37,959 nucleotides of DNA from Acidobacteriota bacterium (lineage in GTDB: Bacteria > Acidobacteriota > Terriglobia > Terriglobales > Acidobacteriaceae). A model generated the notes under the pieces. It saw only the letters and a program-made list of their open reading frames with translations, did no database searches and was not told the DNA's origin. Positions 10,748 to 19,431 of the stretch are shown here, piece by piece. The position numbers and the translations under genes were made by a program. The stretch is from the NCBI GenBank assembly GCA_028872955.1, contig JAGWNX010000030.1, positions 1 to 37,959 on the forward strand. The letters run 5' to 3'. Each line of letters begins with the position of its first letter. The stretch's first letter is position 1.

Positions 10748-11722
10748 CTACTTCGCTCTTGGGTGCGTCTCGTCATAGACGCGCTGCACCTGGCCAACGG
10801 TGAGCTGGGTATAGCGCTGCGTCGTGGAGAGGCGCTCGTGGCCCAGCATCTCCTGGATGGCGCGCAGGTCGGCGCCCTCCTCCAGCATGTGCGTGCCAAA
10901 GGCGTGGCGCAGCGTGTGCGGGTGCACGTCTGCGGCCAGTCCTCGACTGAGCGCGATGGCTTTGACGATGCGCCCGACGCTGCGCGTGGTCAGGCGGCAG
11001 TCACCGCGCATGCGCAGGTTGGTGAGCAGCGGGCCGTCGAGGACCAGCTTGCCTTTGCCTGCGGCCTGCAGCTTGGCCTCGCGCTGGGGCAGGTACTCGC
11101 GCAAGGCCAATGCGGCCTCGTCACCCAGTGGAACCAGTCGCTCCTTGCGGCCCTTGCCGCGCACCAGAATCGCCTCGTTCTTCCACTGCACGTGCGGCAT
11201 ATCCAACCCGACGAGCTCGGAGTTACGAATGCCGCAGCCGTAGAGCAGCTCGAAGATGACGCGGTCGCGCTCCGGCCAGGCAGCAGCATCCTCCTGCTGC
11301 TTGCGGCCCGCCTCCAGCGAGTCCAGCACACGATTGACCTCTTCCATGCTGGGCACACGCGGCAGATGTTTGGGCAGCTTGGGCGTGCTGACCAGCGCTG
11401 CCGGATTCTGCACGACGGCCCCCTCGCGGGCAAGCCACTTGAACCAGCTCCGGATAGCCGCCAGGGCACGCGCAGCGCTGGCCTTGGTCAAGCCGCGCTC
11501 ATACAGCACCCCCAGGTAGGCACGGATGTGCAGGTGCTCCACGGAGGCGATTGCGGCCTCGCGGCCCAGCACTTCCTCCAGGTAGAGCGCAAAGCTGCGC
11601 ACCTCGCGAGCGTAGGCCCGCACGGTGTGCTGGCTGGCCCCACGCTCGTTGATGAGCATGGCGAGGAAGCGCTCCGCACAGGCCTGGATGCGATTGTCCG
11701 CAGCGGTCTCGCGAGCGCTCAT
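10748..11722 (-). CDS. xerC: Tyrosine recombinase XerC-like
   Basis: A 324-residue tyrosine recombinase with a SAM-like N-terminal core-binding domain (about 10-105) and a catalytic domain. The catalytic set is complete: Arg166, Lys near 190-193, His269 and Arg272 in [10 protein letters not shown], His295 in LGHERLST and nucleophile Tyr304. It should cut and rejoin DNA at a dif-like site to resolve chromosome dimers with XerD. I chose ATG 11722 because it overlaps the upstream recombinase stop as ATGA; a longer upstream frame in the same phase lies within that gene and is not credible. XerC/XerD assignment between the two tandem genes is by resemblance only; the order could be reversed. Confidence 0.9.
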   Translation of the reverse strand: MSARETAADNRIQACAERFLAMLINERGASQHTVRAYAREVRSFALYLEEVLGREAAIASVEHLHIRAYLGVLYERGLTKASAARALAAIRSWFKWLAREGAVVQNPAALVSTPKLPKHLPRVPSMEEVNRVLDSLEAGRKQQEDAAAWPERDRVIFELLYGCGIRNSELVGLDMPHVQWKNEAILVRGKGRKERLVPLGDEAALALREYLPQREAKLQAAGKGKLVLDGPLLTNLRMRGDCRLTTRSVGRIVKAIALSRGLAADVHPHTLRHAFGTHMLEEGADLRAIQEMLGHERLSTTQRYTQLTVGQVQRVYDETHPRAK

Positions 11723-12669
11723 CCTGCCACCCGCTTTCTGCCGCGCGGATGATGCAGGCGGTGAACCTGCTTCAGATGTCCTAGCGCCACGTGCGTGTAC
11801 ACCTGCGTGGTGGCGATGTCGGCGTGGCCCAGCAGCGTCTGCACCGTGCGCAGGTCCGCACCTCGCTCCACCATGTGGGTGGCGCAACTATGGCGCAGCT
11901 TGTGCGGGCTCACCTTGCTGCCATAGGCCCCTGCGGAGCGCACCATCTCCCACACCCACTGGCGGGTGAGCGGACGACCGCGCACGCTCAGGAAGAGCTC
12001 CCGCACCAGCCCGCCGCGCACCAGCTCCGGACGGCCCCGCTGCAGATACTGCTCCAGGGCTTCGACGGCGCTTCGGCCCAGCGGCACGATGCGTTCCTTG
12101 TCGCCCTTACCGCGCACCTGGGCACGTGCCAGATCCAGTTGCACGTCTTCCTGCCGCAGCGCCACGATCTCGCCGACACGCAGCCCACCGCCGTAGAGCA
12201 GCTCCAGAATGGCGTGGTCACGCAGCGCCAGCCCGTCGGCGTCGGCCGCGTGGGCCGCCGCTCCGGTGCGCTCCAGCATGCCCGATACCTCTTCCACGGC
12301 CAGGCTTTTGGGCAGTATCTTCCAGCTGGCCGGGGTCTCCACGTTCACCGTAGGATCATGGGCGATGCGCTTATCCAGCAGCAGCCAGCGGTAGAACCCG
12401 CGCAGGCAGCTCAGCTTACGTGCGATGGAGCGCGACTCCACCCGGTTGCTGCGCAGCTCCTCCATCAGGGCGCGAACGTCCTGCTGCGTAGCCTTGCCCA
12501 GCACGCCGTTGCGCTTCTCCAGATGCTCGGCGAACTGCTCCAGATCAGTACGATAGGCCTCGCAGGTGGCCGGGCGCATGCCTTTTTCCACGCGCAGATA
12601 GCCCACATACTCCCGCACCAGCCGGTTGCTGCTGGTGGCCTGCCCGGCATCCGTGCCAACGACCTTCAT
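11719..12669 (-). CDS. xerD: Tyrosine recombinase XerD-like
   Basis: About 316 residues from ATG 12669. N-terminal core-binding domain followed by a catalytic domain with Arg164 ([11 protein letters not shown]), Lys near 189-191, His256 and Arg259 in [11 protein letters not shown], His282 in [11 protein letters not shown] and nucleophile Tyr291. It should act with the downstream xerC product in chromosome-dimer resolution. The stop codon overlaps the xerC start by 4 bases. In-frame starts at 12714 (ATG) and 12723 (GTG) are possible; none has a good ribosome-binding site. I prefer 12669 because the upstream residues look unstructured and a GATAAT hexamer lies 9 bases before it. The two-gene order on one transcript is unusual because xerC and xerD are commonly unlinked. 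Confidence 0.88.
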   Translation of the reverse strand: MKVVGTDAGQATSSNRLVREYVGYLRVEKGMRPATCEAYRTDLEQFAEHLEKRNGVLGKATQQDVRALMEELRSNRVESRSIARKLSCLRGFYRWLLLDKRIAHDPTVNVETPASWKILPKSLAVEEVSGMLERTGAAAHAADADGLALRDHAILELLYGGGLRVGEIVALRQEDVQLDLARAQVRGKGDKERIVPLGRSAVEALEQYLQRGRPELVRGGLVRELFLSVRGRPLTRQWVWEMVRSAGAYGSKVSPHKLRHSCATHMVERGADLRTVQTLLGHADIATTQVYTHVALGHLKQVHRLHHPRGRKRVAG

Positions 12670-12678
12670 AGACCACTC

Positions 12679-12684
12679 ATTATC
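12679..12684 (-). promoter_or_regulatory. Candidate -10 element for xerD (GATAAT)
   Basis: On the minus strand, GATAAT lies 9 bases upstream of the ATG at 12669. A second, GATACT at 12724-12729, lies 9 bases upstream of the alternative ATG at 12714. Both fit a near-leaderless arrangement. No -35 match is visible for either. Confidence 0.3.
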
Positions 12685-12803
12685 GGCGTCCTGCGGACCG
12701 GACGGTGGTGGCATCCGCACCACAGTATCCGTCTGGTCAGCACCCGGTTAGCCACTTGGCGCGGGCCCCGGCTCCGGTGGTCAGGGTTGCACAGCGCGAC
12801 TGC

Positions 12804-12809
12804 TAAACT
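12804..12809 (+). promoter_or_regulatory. Candidate -10 element for ffh (TAAACT)
   Basis: TAAACT ends 10 bases before the ffh ATG, and no purine-rich ribosome-binding site lies between. The leader would be only a few bases long. A -35 was not found at the usual distance. Confidence 0.35.
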
Positions 12810-12819
12810 AAGTGCAGTC

Positions 12820-14205
12820 ATGTTTGAGAACCTTTCCGAAAAGCTCCAGCGATCCTTTAAGAACCTGCGCGGCCAGGGCACCCTGACCGAAGAGAACATC
12901 TCCGAGGCAATCCGCGAGATTCGTCTCGCGCTGCTCGAGTCCGACGTGAACCTGAACGTCGTCAATGACCTGATCGAGCACATCCGCACCCGCGCGCTGG
13001 GCACCCAGGTCACCACGGCGCTCTCGCCCTCGGAACAGATCGTCAAGATCGTCCACGACGAACTGGTGACGCTGCTGGGCAAGGACACGGCACGCTTCAA
13101 GACGGCATCGCAGCCGCCATCGGTCATTCTGATGGCCGGGCTGCAGGGCTCCGGCAAGACGACCACCAGCGGCAAGCTGGCCCAGTGGCTGAAGAAGGGC
13201 GGGCATCGCCCCATGCTGGTGTCGGTCGACGTCTACCGTCCGGCGGCGCGCGAGCAGCTCGCCATTGTGGCGCGCTCCACCAATACCCAGATCTACGAGG
13301 GTGCCGTTACCGAGGCTGCGCCGGGCAGCGATGCCGTGCTACGCCTGGCCCGTGAGGCGAAGCGCGAGGCAGCCAACTACGGCTGCGACATCCTGATTGT
13401 GGATACCGCCGGCCGCAACCAGATCGACAACGCGCTGATGGCCGAGATGGCCGAGCTGAAGAAACAGCTCAATCCGTCGGAGATCCTGTTTGTGGCCGAC
13501 GCCATGACCGGCCAGGACGCCGTGAACTCCGCCAAGGCCTTCAACGACCTGCTCAGCATCACCGGCTCTGTGCTGACCAAGATGGATGGCGACGCCCGCG
13601 GCGGCGCGGCGCTCTCCATCCGCCACATCACGGGCGCGCCCATCAAGTTCCTGGGCACGGGCGAGAAGCCCGACGCCTTTGAGCCCTTCCACCCGGACCG
13701 CATCGTCTCGCGCATCATGGGCATGGGCGACATTGCTACGCTGCTGGAGCGTGCCGAAGAGAAGCTGGACAAGGGCAAGGCCGAGCAGTTTGCCCGCAAG
13801 GCCCTCTCCGGCGACGGCTTTACGCTGGAGGACTTCCGCGAGCAGCTCCGCCAGATCAAGCGCATGGGCTCCATGCAGTCGATTCTGAAGATGCTTCCCT
13901 CGGTTGGCCCGTTTGCCGGTATGGCCAAGGCTGCGGAGAGCGTGGACGAGAAGCAGTTTACGCGCGTGGAGTCGATCATCAACTCCATGACGGCGCGCGA
14001 GCGTCAGGACCACGAGATCATCAACGGCAGCCGTCGCAAGCGCATCGCATCGGGCTCCGGCACCAGCGTGCAGGAGGTAAACAACCTGCTGCGCCAGTAC
14101 GCCCAGATGCGCAAGATGTTCAAGACCATCGGCGGCGGGGGCGGCATCAAAGCCCAGCAACGGCTGATGAGCCAGATGCAGGGACGGCAGAAGTTCGGGC
14201 GGTAG
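12820..14205 (+). CDS. ffh: Signal recognition particle protein Ffh
   Basis: A 461-residue SRP GTPase that binds signal sequences of nascent membrane proteins and delivers ribosomes to FtsY. N domain (about 1-85), then the G domain with P-loop GLQGSGKTT at about 107-115, the DTAGRNQ motif near 200, TKMDGDARGG near 258-267 and the SIRHITGAPIKFLGTGE segment. The methionine-rich M domain fills the last 150 residues and ends in a Gly-rich run and the basic QQRLMSQMQGRQKFGR, typical for 4.5S RNA and signal-peptide binding. Length is normal (Escherichia coli form about 453). The start at ATG 12820 matches the family N-terminus MFENLSEKL. It is divergent from xerD and alone on its transcript. Confidence 0.98.
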   Translation: MFENLSEKLQRSFKNLRGQGTLTEENISEAIREIRLALLESDVNLNVVNDLIEHIRTRALGTQVTTALSPSEQIVKIVHDELVTLLGKDTARFKTASQPPSVILMAGLQGSGKTTTSGKLAQWLKKGGHRPMLVSVDVYRPAAREQLAIVARSTNTQIYEGAVTEAAPGSDAVLRLAREAKREAANYGCDILIVDTAGRNQIDNALMAEMAELKKQLNPSEILFVADAMTGQDAVNSAKAFNDLLSITGSVLTKMDGDARGGAALSIRHITGAPIKFLGTGEKPDAFEPFHPDRIVSRIMGMGDIATLLERAEEKLDKGKAEQFARKALSGDGFTLEDFREQLRQIKRMGSMQSILKMLPSVGPFAGMAKAAESVDEKQFTRVESIINSMTARERQDHEIINGSRRKRIASGSGTSVQEVNNLLRQYAQMRKMFKTIGGGGGIKAQQRLMSQMQGRQKFGR

Positions 14206-14295
14206 AGTCGGGGTGGCGTGTGCTCCCCCGCTCATTTAAAGCCACGAAAGCGGGTGCCCAATATCGCGATTCTCACCTGAAGGGCGATCGCGGCC

Positions 14296-14559
14296 TCACG
14301 CTTCGTACACCTCGCTGCGATGCCGAATCCTCGTCACGCTCACCCGCAGCTTCGCATCATCGACGACATAAACGACCCGATAGTCCCCGATCCGAATTCG
14401 CCACTCCCGCTGCCCGCCCTTGAGCTTCTTACACCCTGCCGGTCGCGGCTCTTCGCCAAGCGCCTCCAGCTTTGGGAAGATCCGCTCCACCAACTTTGCC
14501 GGCAGCCGTTCTAGTTCCTTATAGGCGCTCGCCTTCAGTTCCACCGAATACTTAGCCAC
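14296..14559 (-). CDS. RelE/ParE-family toxin
   Basis: An 87-residue small basic protein of the RelE/ParE fold. Features typical of the family: an N-terminal YSVELKASAYKELERLP helix region, the central KKLKGGQREWRIRIGDYRVVYVVDD strand-turn-strand, and a C-terminal RIRHRSEVYEA strand with basic and Tyr residues where RelE-type enzymes place catalytic groups. Toxins of this type cleave mRNA on ribosomes or poison gyrase; which one cannot be told here. Its GTG start (14559) overlaps the end of the antitoxin gene by 8 bases; a second in-frame GTG at 14571 is possible. Paired with the antitoxin, it forms a type II addiction module. Confidence 0.85.
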   Translation of the reverse strand: MAKYSVELKASAYKELERLPAKLVERIFPKLEALGEEPRPAGCKKLKGGQREWRIRIGDYRVVYVVDDAKLRVSVTRIRHRSEVYEA

Positions 14560-14743
14560 GCAGCTTGCCACGCGCGATCAACCCTGCCTTCGCCTTCTCC
14601 AGCGAAAGCCCACGCTCATGCTTTCGGGACTGCGACACCAGGACGTCGGCAATATCTTCCCAAAGCGCCTTATGCACCTTCAGGTCGATCACCGCAGCGG
14701 TCTTCTGCCCCTTCTCATCCGTCAAGAACTGTATCCCACCCAT
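14552..14743 (-). CDS. Antitoxin partner of the RelE/ParE-like toxin
   Basis: A 63-residue acidic/basic mixed protein directly upstream of and overlapping the toxin gene, the normal order for type II modules. The N-terminal part (GIQFLTDEKGQKTAAVIDL) resembles a short Phd/RelB-like strand region seen in antitoxins from many environmental bacteria; the rest is helical and would wrap the toxin. I know of no assigned family name with certainty. It should neutralise the toxin and probably autoregulate the operon. No operator palindrome was found in the upstream gap. Confidence 0.75.
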   Translation of the reverse strand: MGGIQFLTDEKGQKTAAVIDLKVHKALWEDIADVLVSQSRKHERGLSLEKAKAGLIARGKLRG

Positions 14744-14846
14744 GGCGCATCCTCCCGAGACAACACAAGTATGCCATCTTTCCGGGCACAGCTCGCGCCA
14801 CCTAAGTAAGGCTGGCTAAGGCAACGCATACCATTCAGCTATTCCC

Positions 14847-14876
14847 TTGCCCTTATCCCACCGGGCGGCATACACT
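14847..14876 (+). promoter_or_regulatory. Candidate promoter of the dienelactone hydrolase gene
   Basis: TTGCCC (14847-14852) and TACACT (14871-14876) are spaced by 18 bases. The -10 ends 7 bases before the ATG at 14884 with no ribosome-binding site, so the transcript may be leaderless. Confidence 0.42.
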
Positions 14877-14883
14877 TCCGGCC

Positions 14884-15837
14884 ATGCGCCGACTCCTTAT
14901 CTTCCCCGCTCTGTTTGCAGCCTTGTCCGTTCTGCCTGCCACCGCCCCCGCCCAGGACTGGGCCAAGGCCCGGCTGGAGGCCTCGCCACGTCATCGTGAG
15001 TGGGTGACGCTCCACCATGATGGCCGCGACGTGCAGGCCTACGTGGCCTACCCTGAGGTCTCCGGCAAGGCCCCGGTGATCGTGATGATTCACGAGATCT
15101 TCGGCCTGTCGGACTGGGCGCGTGAGATGGCCGACGAACTGGCTGCGAAGGGCTACATTGTGGTGGCGCCAGACCTGCTGAGCGGTGCCGGGCCCAACCA
15201 TGGCGGCTCCAGCGCCTTCGCCTCGCAGGAGGACACGATGAAGGCGGTCTCTGGCCTGGACCCCGCCCAGGTGAACGCCGACCTGGATGCCGCAGCGGAC
15301 TACGCCCACACCATTCCGGCGGCCAACGGCAAGCTGGTGGTGGCGGGCTTCTGCTGGGGCGGCGGCAAGAGCTTTCTGTTTGCCACGCACCGGCACGACC
15401 TCTCGGCGGCGTTTGTCTTCTACGGCCCGCCGCCGCCAGACGCTGCGATGGCAGCCATCACCGCGCCGGTCTATGGGTTTTACGCGGGCAACGATGCACG
15501 CATCGGTGCCACGGTGCCGGGCGCGATCGCTGCCATGAAGGCTGCCGGCAAGTTCTTTGAGCCGGTGACCTACGACGGCGCGGGCCACGGCTTTATGCGT
15601 GCCGGGGAGGACCCGAACAACACGGTGCCAGGCAATAAGACAGCACGCGAACAGGCGCTGGCCCGCATGCTCGGCATCCTGGCAAAGCTGCCCGCACCGC
15701 CCAAGGCCCAGTTGGTCGAACCGTTGGCCGAACCGCTGGCCACACCGGCTGCGGTGCCGGTGGCTGCGACCAAGGCCGCCCCGTTGTGCCATGAGGCTGC
15801 CGCGTCCCGTGCGACGCAGGCCGCGGGCGCGCTGTAG
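14884..15837 (+). CDS. Secreted dienelactone hydrolase-family protein
   Basis: A 317-residue alpha/beta hydrolase with a Sec signal peptide (residues 1-24, ending PAQ). The dienelactone-hydrolase triad can be read: Cys157 in GFCWGGG, Asp near 203 in YAGNDARIG and His235 in GAGHGFM; the family Glu in the HEIFGL segment is also present. Dienelactone hydrolases hydrolyse 4-carboxymethylenebut-2-en-4-olides in aromatic degradation, but many relatives act on other lactones or esters. An export signal is atypical of the cytoplasmic catabolic enzyme and suggests another substrate. The last 50 residues are Pro/Ala/Glu-rich and unstructured. It is followed after about 180 bases by a citramalate-synthase-like gene. 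Confidence in the family is high; the reaction is not assigned. Confidence 0.88.
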   Translation: MRRLLIFPALFAALSVLPATAPAQDWAKARLEASPRHREWVTLHHDGRDVQAYVAYPEVSGKAPVIVMIHEIFGLSDWAREMADELAAKGYIVVAPDLLSGAGPNHGGSSAFASQEDTMKAVSGLDPAQVNADLDAAADYAHTIPAANGKLVVAGFCWGGGKSFLFATHRHDLSAAFVFYGPPPPDAAMAAITAPVYGFYAGNDARIGATVPGAIAAMKAAGKFFEPVTYDGAGHGFMRAGEDPNNTVPGNKTAREQALARMLGILAKLPAPPKAQLVEPLAEPLATPAAVPVAATKAAPLCHEAAASRATQAAGAL

Positions 15838-15880
15838 CCAGCCTGACCCGGGCGGTTTGCGGCATCGCGCAGAAAAGGCT

Positions 15881-15909
15881 CTGCCAATCGGCACCGTCAG
15901 GGGTACGAT
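15881..15909 (+). promoter_or_regulatory. Candidate promoter of the citramalate-synthase-like gene
   Basis: CTGCCA (15881-15886) and TACGAT (15904-15909) are 17 bases apart, each matching consensus at about 4 of 6 positions. The resulting leader would be about 105 bases. I see no attenuator or T-box signature in it. Confidence 0.35.
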
Positions 15910-16020
15910 AGTAGGGTTAGCCACTGGCGCGGCGGCGCTCGTGTGTCACGTCTCAGCCCGCAGGCGGCAGGGGCGTCCCTCGAGCACGCGATCCGCACCC
16001 GGCTCAGGATTGAACTCAGC

Positions 16021-17697
16021 ATGAGCACTGTGCCCCAGGTCGAACTCTTCGACACCAGCCTTCGTGACGGCCTGCAACAGCCGAACCTCGAGATCTCCAT
16101 CCCCAACGCCGTCAGTCTGTTACAGCGGATGGCGGGGTTCGGTGTGCGCTACGCGGAGATTGGCTTTGCCGGTGCCAACCAGTTTGTGGAAGAACTGGCC
16201 GCCGCGCTGCGCCACACCTACACCGGCGACCTGCGGCTGGCACTGTTTGGTCGCACCCGCGGACGCGGCCTGCGCGTAGACCAGTGGCCAGACCTGCGCG
16301 TCATGCTGGCGCACCGTGAGCGGATTCCGGCGGCGGTCGTGGTGGTGAAGTCACGCCTGCTGGATGTCACCAACTCGCTGGAGACGACGGCCGAAGAGAA
16401 CCTGAGTATGGTGCGGGAGACACTCCAGTACCTGCAGGACCACGGCCTGGAAGTGATTGTGGATCTGGAGCACGCCCTGGACGCCGCCTGTGGCCGCATC
16501 CAGCATGGCCGCACCGGCGATCCAGAGTACCTGCTGCGCAGCCGCCAGCACTTCCACGAGTTGATTGACCTATGCCAGCAGCAGCAGGTGAGCCGCGTCG
16601 TGCTGTGCGACACCACGGGCGGAGCCTCTCCAGAGGAGGTAACCGAGACCTTTGCCTCGCTGCGCACGGCCTTCCCTGACGTTGCCTTCGGCTTCCATGG
16701 TCATACAGACCGCGGACTGGGCGTGGCCAATAGCCGGGCGGCGGTGCTGGCGGGCGCGCGGCAGATTCAGGGTACGCTGCTGGGCACGGGCGAGCGTTGT
16801 GGCAACGTGAACCTGACCACGCTCGTCGGCGGAATGCAACTGCGCGGTGAGGCGACGTTTGTCCCGGCAGAGTCGCTGGCCGGTCTCACCAGCCTCGCGC
16901 ACTCGGCCTACGCGGCCTTTGCGCTGGAGGTGCCGCACGGCGCGCCGATTGTGGGCCCAGGAGCCTTTGGAACCTGGGCAGGCATGCACGGCAGCAGCGA
17001 ACGCAAAGATCCCGGAGCCTACCTGTGGTGCGACCCTGCCGAGGCCGGGGCAGCGGCGGTGATCGGTGTGAATGCGCAGTCTGGCCGCGCCAACATCATG
17101 CTGCTGGCGCAGGCGCAGGGCGTGCCGCTCAGCAGCGCCCAGGCCCAGGCGCTGCTGGATGCCAACCAGGCGATGGTGGATGGCGGCGGCTTTACGGCCA
17201 GCGAGGTCTCGTTCCGGCTGGCCTGCATGCGCGTGCTTGGCACTCTGGAGAATCGCTTCAGCGTGAAGGGCTGGAAGGTGATCGATGACTCGGACGCCTC
17301 GGGCAGCCGCTTTGTGCAGGCCCACATGGCGATCTCCATTGGCGAGGACCTGGTGACGCAGACCTCGGCCGAGGGTGCCGGCCCGGTGGATGCGCTGTCG
17401 CGCGCGATGCGACACGCGCTGGAGCACTACTACCCCTCCATGACGCGGATGCGGCTGGACACCTTCTCCGTGCGCGCGATCGACGTGACCGCGCACGACA
17501 CTGCCGCGCATGTGCGCGTGACGGTGAGCTTCTACGCCGAGGGGCATGACCCGTGGACCACCGCCGGCGTGAGCAGCGACCTGAACCAGGCCGCGCTGGC
17601 CGCGATTGTGGATGGCTTCCACTACTGGCTGCACAACACGGCGGGCGAGTCTGCCGTGCCGCTGCTGCCGCAGGCGCAGGCCATCGGCTCCAACTAG
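16021..17697 (+). CDS. cimA: Citramalate synthase-like enzyme (LeuA/CimA superfamily)
   Basis: A 558-residue enzyme of the isopropylmalate/citramalate/homocitrate synthase superfamily, which condenses acetyl-CoA with a 2-oxo acid; CimA acts on pyruvate for isoleucine synthesis. Visible: a DTSLRDG motif at residues 11-17, the GFHGHTDRGLGVANS segment near 215-230, GERCGNVNL near 260, and the linker AFGTWAGMHGSS followed by a LeuA-type dimer domain ending in a DPWTTAGVSSDLNQAAL stretch typical of CimA. GERCGN and the CDTTGG motif fit CimA better than LeuA. Two deviations: HGHT replaces the usual HAHND pattern, and TW replaces HK before the AGMH motif. I chose ATG 16021; a longer frame opens at 15943 but adds an atypical N-terminus. 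Citramalate synthase is the best guess; another 2-oxo acid substrate is possible. Confidence 0.75.
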   Translation: MSTVPQVELFDTSLRDGLQQPNLEISIPNAVSLLQRMAGFGVRYAEIGFAGANQFVEELAAALRHTYTGDLRLALFGRTRGRGLRVDQWPDLRVMLAHRERIPAAVVVVKSRLLDVTNSLETTAEENLSMVRETLQYLQDHGLEVIVDLEHALDAACGRIQHGRTGDPEYLLRSRQHFHELIDLCQQQQVSRVVLCDTTGGASPEEVTETFASLRTAFPDVAFGFHGHTDRGLGVANSRAAVLAGARQIQGTLLGTGERCGNVNLTTLVGGMQLRGEATFVPAESLAGLTSLAHSAYAAFALEVPHGAPIVGPGAFGTWAGMHGSSERKDPGAYLWCDPAEAGAAAVIGVNAQSGRANIMLLAQAQGVPLSSAQAQALLDANQAMVDGGGFTASEVSFRLACMRVLGTLENRFSVKGWKVIDDSDASGSRFVQAHMAISIGEDLVTQTSAEGAGPVDALSRAMRHALEHYYPSMTRMRLDTFSVRAIDVTAHDTAAHVRVTVSFYAEGHDPWTTAGVSSDLNQAALAAIVDGFHYWLHNTAGESAVPLLPQAQAIGSN

Positions 17698-17750
17698 CCT
17701 CGACATCCCGCAGTCTGCAGCTTCGTTAGCCACCGGTGGTGCTGGAGGCT

Positions 17751-17781
17751 TTGACAGAGGATGCCTGCGGCAGGCTAGTAT
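17751..17781 (+). promoter_or_regulatory. Candidate promoter of the fucosidase gene
   Basis: A perfect -35 hexamer TTGACA (17751-17756) is followed after 19 bases by TAGTAT (17776-17781), with a start codon 31 bases on. The spacer is slightly long for sigma-70. AAAGGA lies just before the ATG and is the likely ribosome-binding site. Confidence 0.45.
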
Positions 17782-17812
17782 GGGTGTCCAGTCCGAAAGG
17801 AAACCTTTTCCC

Positions 17813-19384
17813 ATGCGCTTCTCCCGCCGCCAGGCCCTTGCCCTGCTCGCTGCCGCCGCCCCCACCCTTGCCAACCGCCGCCTGTTTGCCGCTGAGCAGC
17901 TGCCCATCGCCGCTGGCCCCTATGCGGGCACACGCACCTCGCTGAACGCCTATCGAGTGCCGCAGTGGTTTGCAGACGCGAAGTTCGGCATCTGGTCGCA
18001 CTGGGGCCCGCAGTCTGGCGTGGAGTTTGGTGATTGGTACGCGCGCACCATGTACATCCAGGGCACGAAGCAGTACGAGTACCACGTGAAGACCTACGGA
18101 CACCCGTCCAAGGTTGGCTACAAGGACCTGATCCCGCAGTTCAAGGCCGCACGGTGGGACCCCGACCACTTGATGGATCTGTACGTCAAGGCCGGCGCCA
18201 AGTACTTCTTCTCCATGGGCGTGCACCACGACAACTTCGACATGTGGAACTCGAAGTACCAGCCACGCTGGAACGCCGTAGCGACCGGCCCGCAGCGCGA
18301 CATCGTCGGCATGTGGAAGACGGCGGCTCGCAAGCGCGGGCTGCGTTTTGGCGTAAGTGAGCACCTGTCCAACTCCTTCTGCTGGCTGGCTCCCTCGCAC
18401 CTCTCCGACAAGACCGGCCCCCTGGCCGGTGTGCCCTACGACGGTACGCTGGCAGCCTATGCGGACCTGTACCACGACTACACCGGCCTGCCAGCAGACT
18501 TTGCCAGCACCACGGAGGCCATGAGTCGCAACGCGCCTACGCGCTGGAAGCTCCAGTACTTCCGCCGCATCAAGGACCTCGTCGACCAGCACCAGCCGGA
18601 CCTGCTCTACACCGATGGTGGCATTCCGTTTGATGAGTACGGCCTCTCGCTGGTGGCCAACCTGTACAACCTGTCTGCCCAGCGGCACAACGGCCGCGTC
18701 GAGGCGATCTACCAGAGCAAGACGGCAACCGACTGCGCCACCGGCACCTGCGCCCTGGACCGCGAGCGCGGCGTGCTGGACGACATCTCCGCCACGCCCT
18801 GGCAGACGGACACCTGCATCGGTGAGTGGCACTACAAGCGCGGCATCAAGTACAAGACACCCAAGAAGGTGATCGACCTGCTGGTCGACATTGTGAGCAA
18901 GAACGGCAACCTGCTGTTGAACTTCCCCCTGCCAAACTCCGGCGAACTGGATGCGGACGAGCGTGTGACCCTGGACGGCATTACGGCCTGGATGCAGGGA
19001 AACAGCGAGGGAATCTACGCCACGCGGCCCTGGAAGATCTATGGCGAGGGCCCCTCAACCAAAGTGGTGATCCCAAAGAACGGCAAGGAGTTCGACCCGA
19101 ACGAGGGCAAGAAGCCGGATCTGACGGCCAGCGACATCCGCTTTACCACCAAGGGCTCGACCGTCTATGCGTTTGTGCAGGGCTGGCCGCAGGGTGCCGC
19201 CGTCATCAACGCGTTTGGCACCGGCAGTGCGCAGCGGCCCCCACGCGTGACACGGGTGCAGATGCTGGGCCACGACGAGAACCTGCGCTTCCGCCAGCAG
19301 GCCGATGCGCTGCGTGTCGATCTGCCTGCCACACCGCCCTCAACCGCCAACATCGGCATCACCTTGAAGCTCACCACGACCTAG
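17813..19384 (+). CDS. Exported GH29 alpha-L-fucosidase
   Basis: A 523-residue glycoside hydrolase family 29 alpha-L-fucosidase, a retaining enzyme that releases terminal alpha-L-fucose. The N-terminus (SRRQALALLAAAAP, then an Ala-rich region to about residue 28) looks like a Tat or twin-Arg-like signal, so export is likely. GH29 landmarks: FGIWSHWGPQSG near 55-66, the HHDNFDMWNSKY segment near 140 with its paired His, and nucleophile Asp268 in LLYTDGG. The DLLVDIVSKNGNLLLNFPL segment typical of GH29 follows. Length matches the family without an extra carbohydrate-binding domain. It starts 115 bases after the citramalate-like gene and has its own candidate promoter. Together with the GH1 enzyme it suggests degradation of fucosylated polysaccharide. 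Confidence 0.93.
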   Translation: MRFSRRQALALLAAAAPTLANRRLFAAEQLPIAAGPYAGTRTSLNAYRVPQWFADAKFGIWSHWGPQSGVEFGDWYARTMYIQGTKQYEYHVKTYGHPSKVGYKDLIPQFKAARWDPDHLMDLYVKAGAKYFFSMGVHHDNFDMWNSKYQPRWNAVATGPQRDIVGMWKTAARKRGLRFGVSEHLSNSFCWLAPSHLSDKTGPLAGVPYDGTLAAYADLYHDYTGLPADFASTTEAMSRNAPTRWKLQYFRRIKDLVDQHQPDLLYTDGGIPFDEYGLSLVANLYNLSAQRHNGRVEAIYQSKTATDCATGTCALDRERGVLDDISATPWQTDTCIGEWHYKRGIKYKTPKKVIDLLVDIVSKNGNLLLNFPLPNSGELDADERVTLDGITAWMQGNSEGIYATRPWKIYGEGPSTKVVIPKNGKEFDPNEGKKPDLTASDIRFTTKGSTVYAFVQGWPQGAAVINAFGTGSAQRPPRVTRVQMLGHDENLRFRQQADALRVDLPATPPSTANIGITLKLTTT

Positions 19385-19431
19385 GCAGACGGTGCAGCGG
19401 CATCAATCTGTACCTCTGCGAGAATAGAGAC

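Noticed and set aside
11723..11887. N-terminal extension of the xerC frame
   Set aside because: The extra 55 residues read through the end of xerD in another phase and look like Arg/Pro/Gly shadow sequence; ATG 11722 at the ATGA overlap is better.
14206..14295. Terminator between ffh and the toxin gene
   Set aside because: Only short or imperfect inverted repeats (GGGG/CCCC and CGCGAT/ATCGCG) are present and none is followed by a T tract.
15943..16020. Earlier start for the citramalate-synthase-like gene
   Set aside because: The additional residues do not resemble the family N-terminus, which begins a few residues before the DTSLRDG motif, and the ATG at 16021 has an AGGA upstream.
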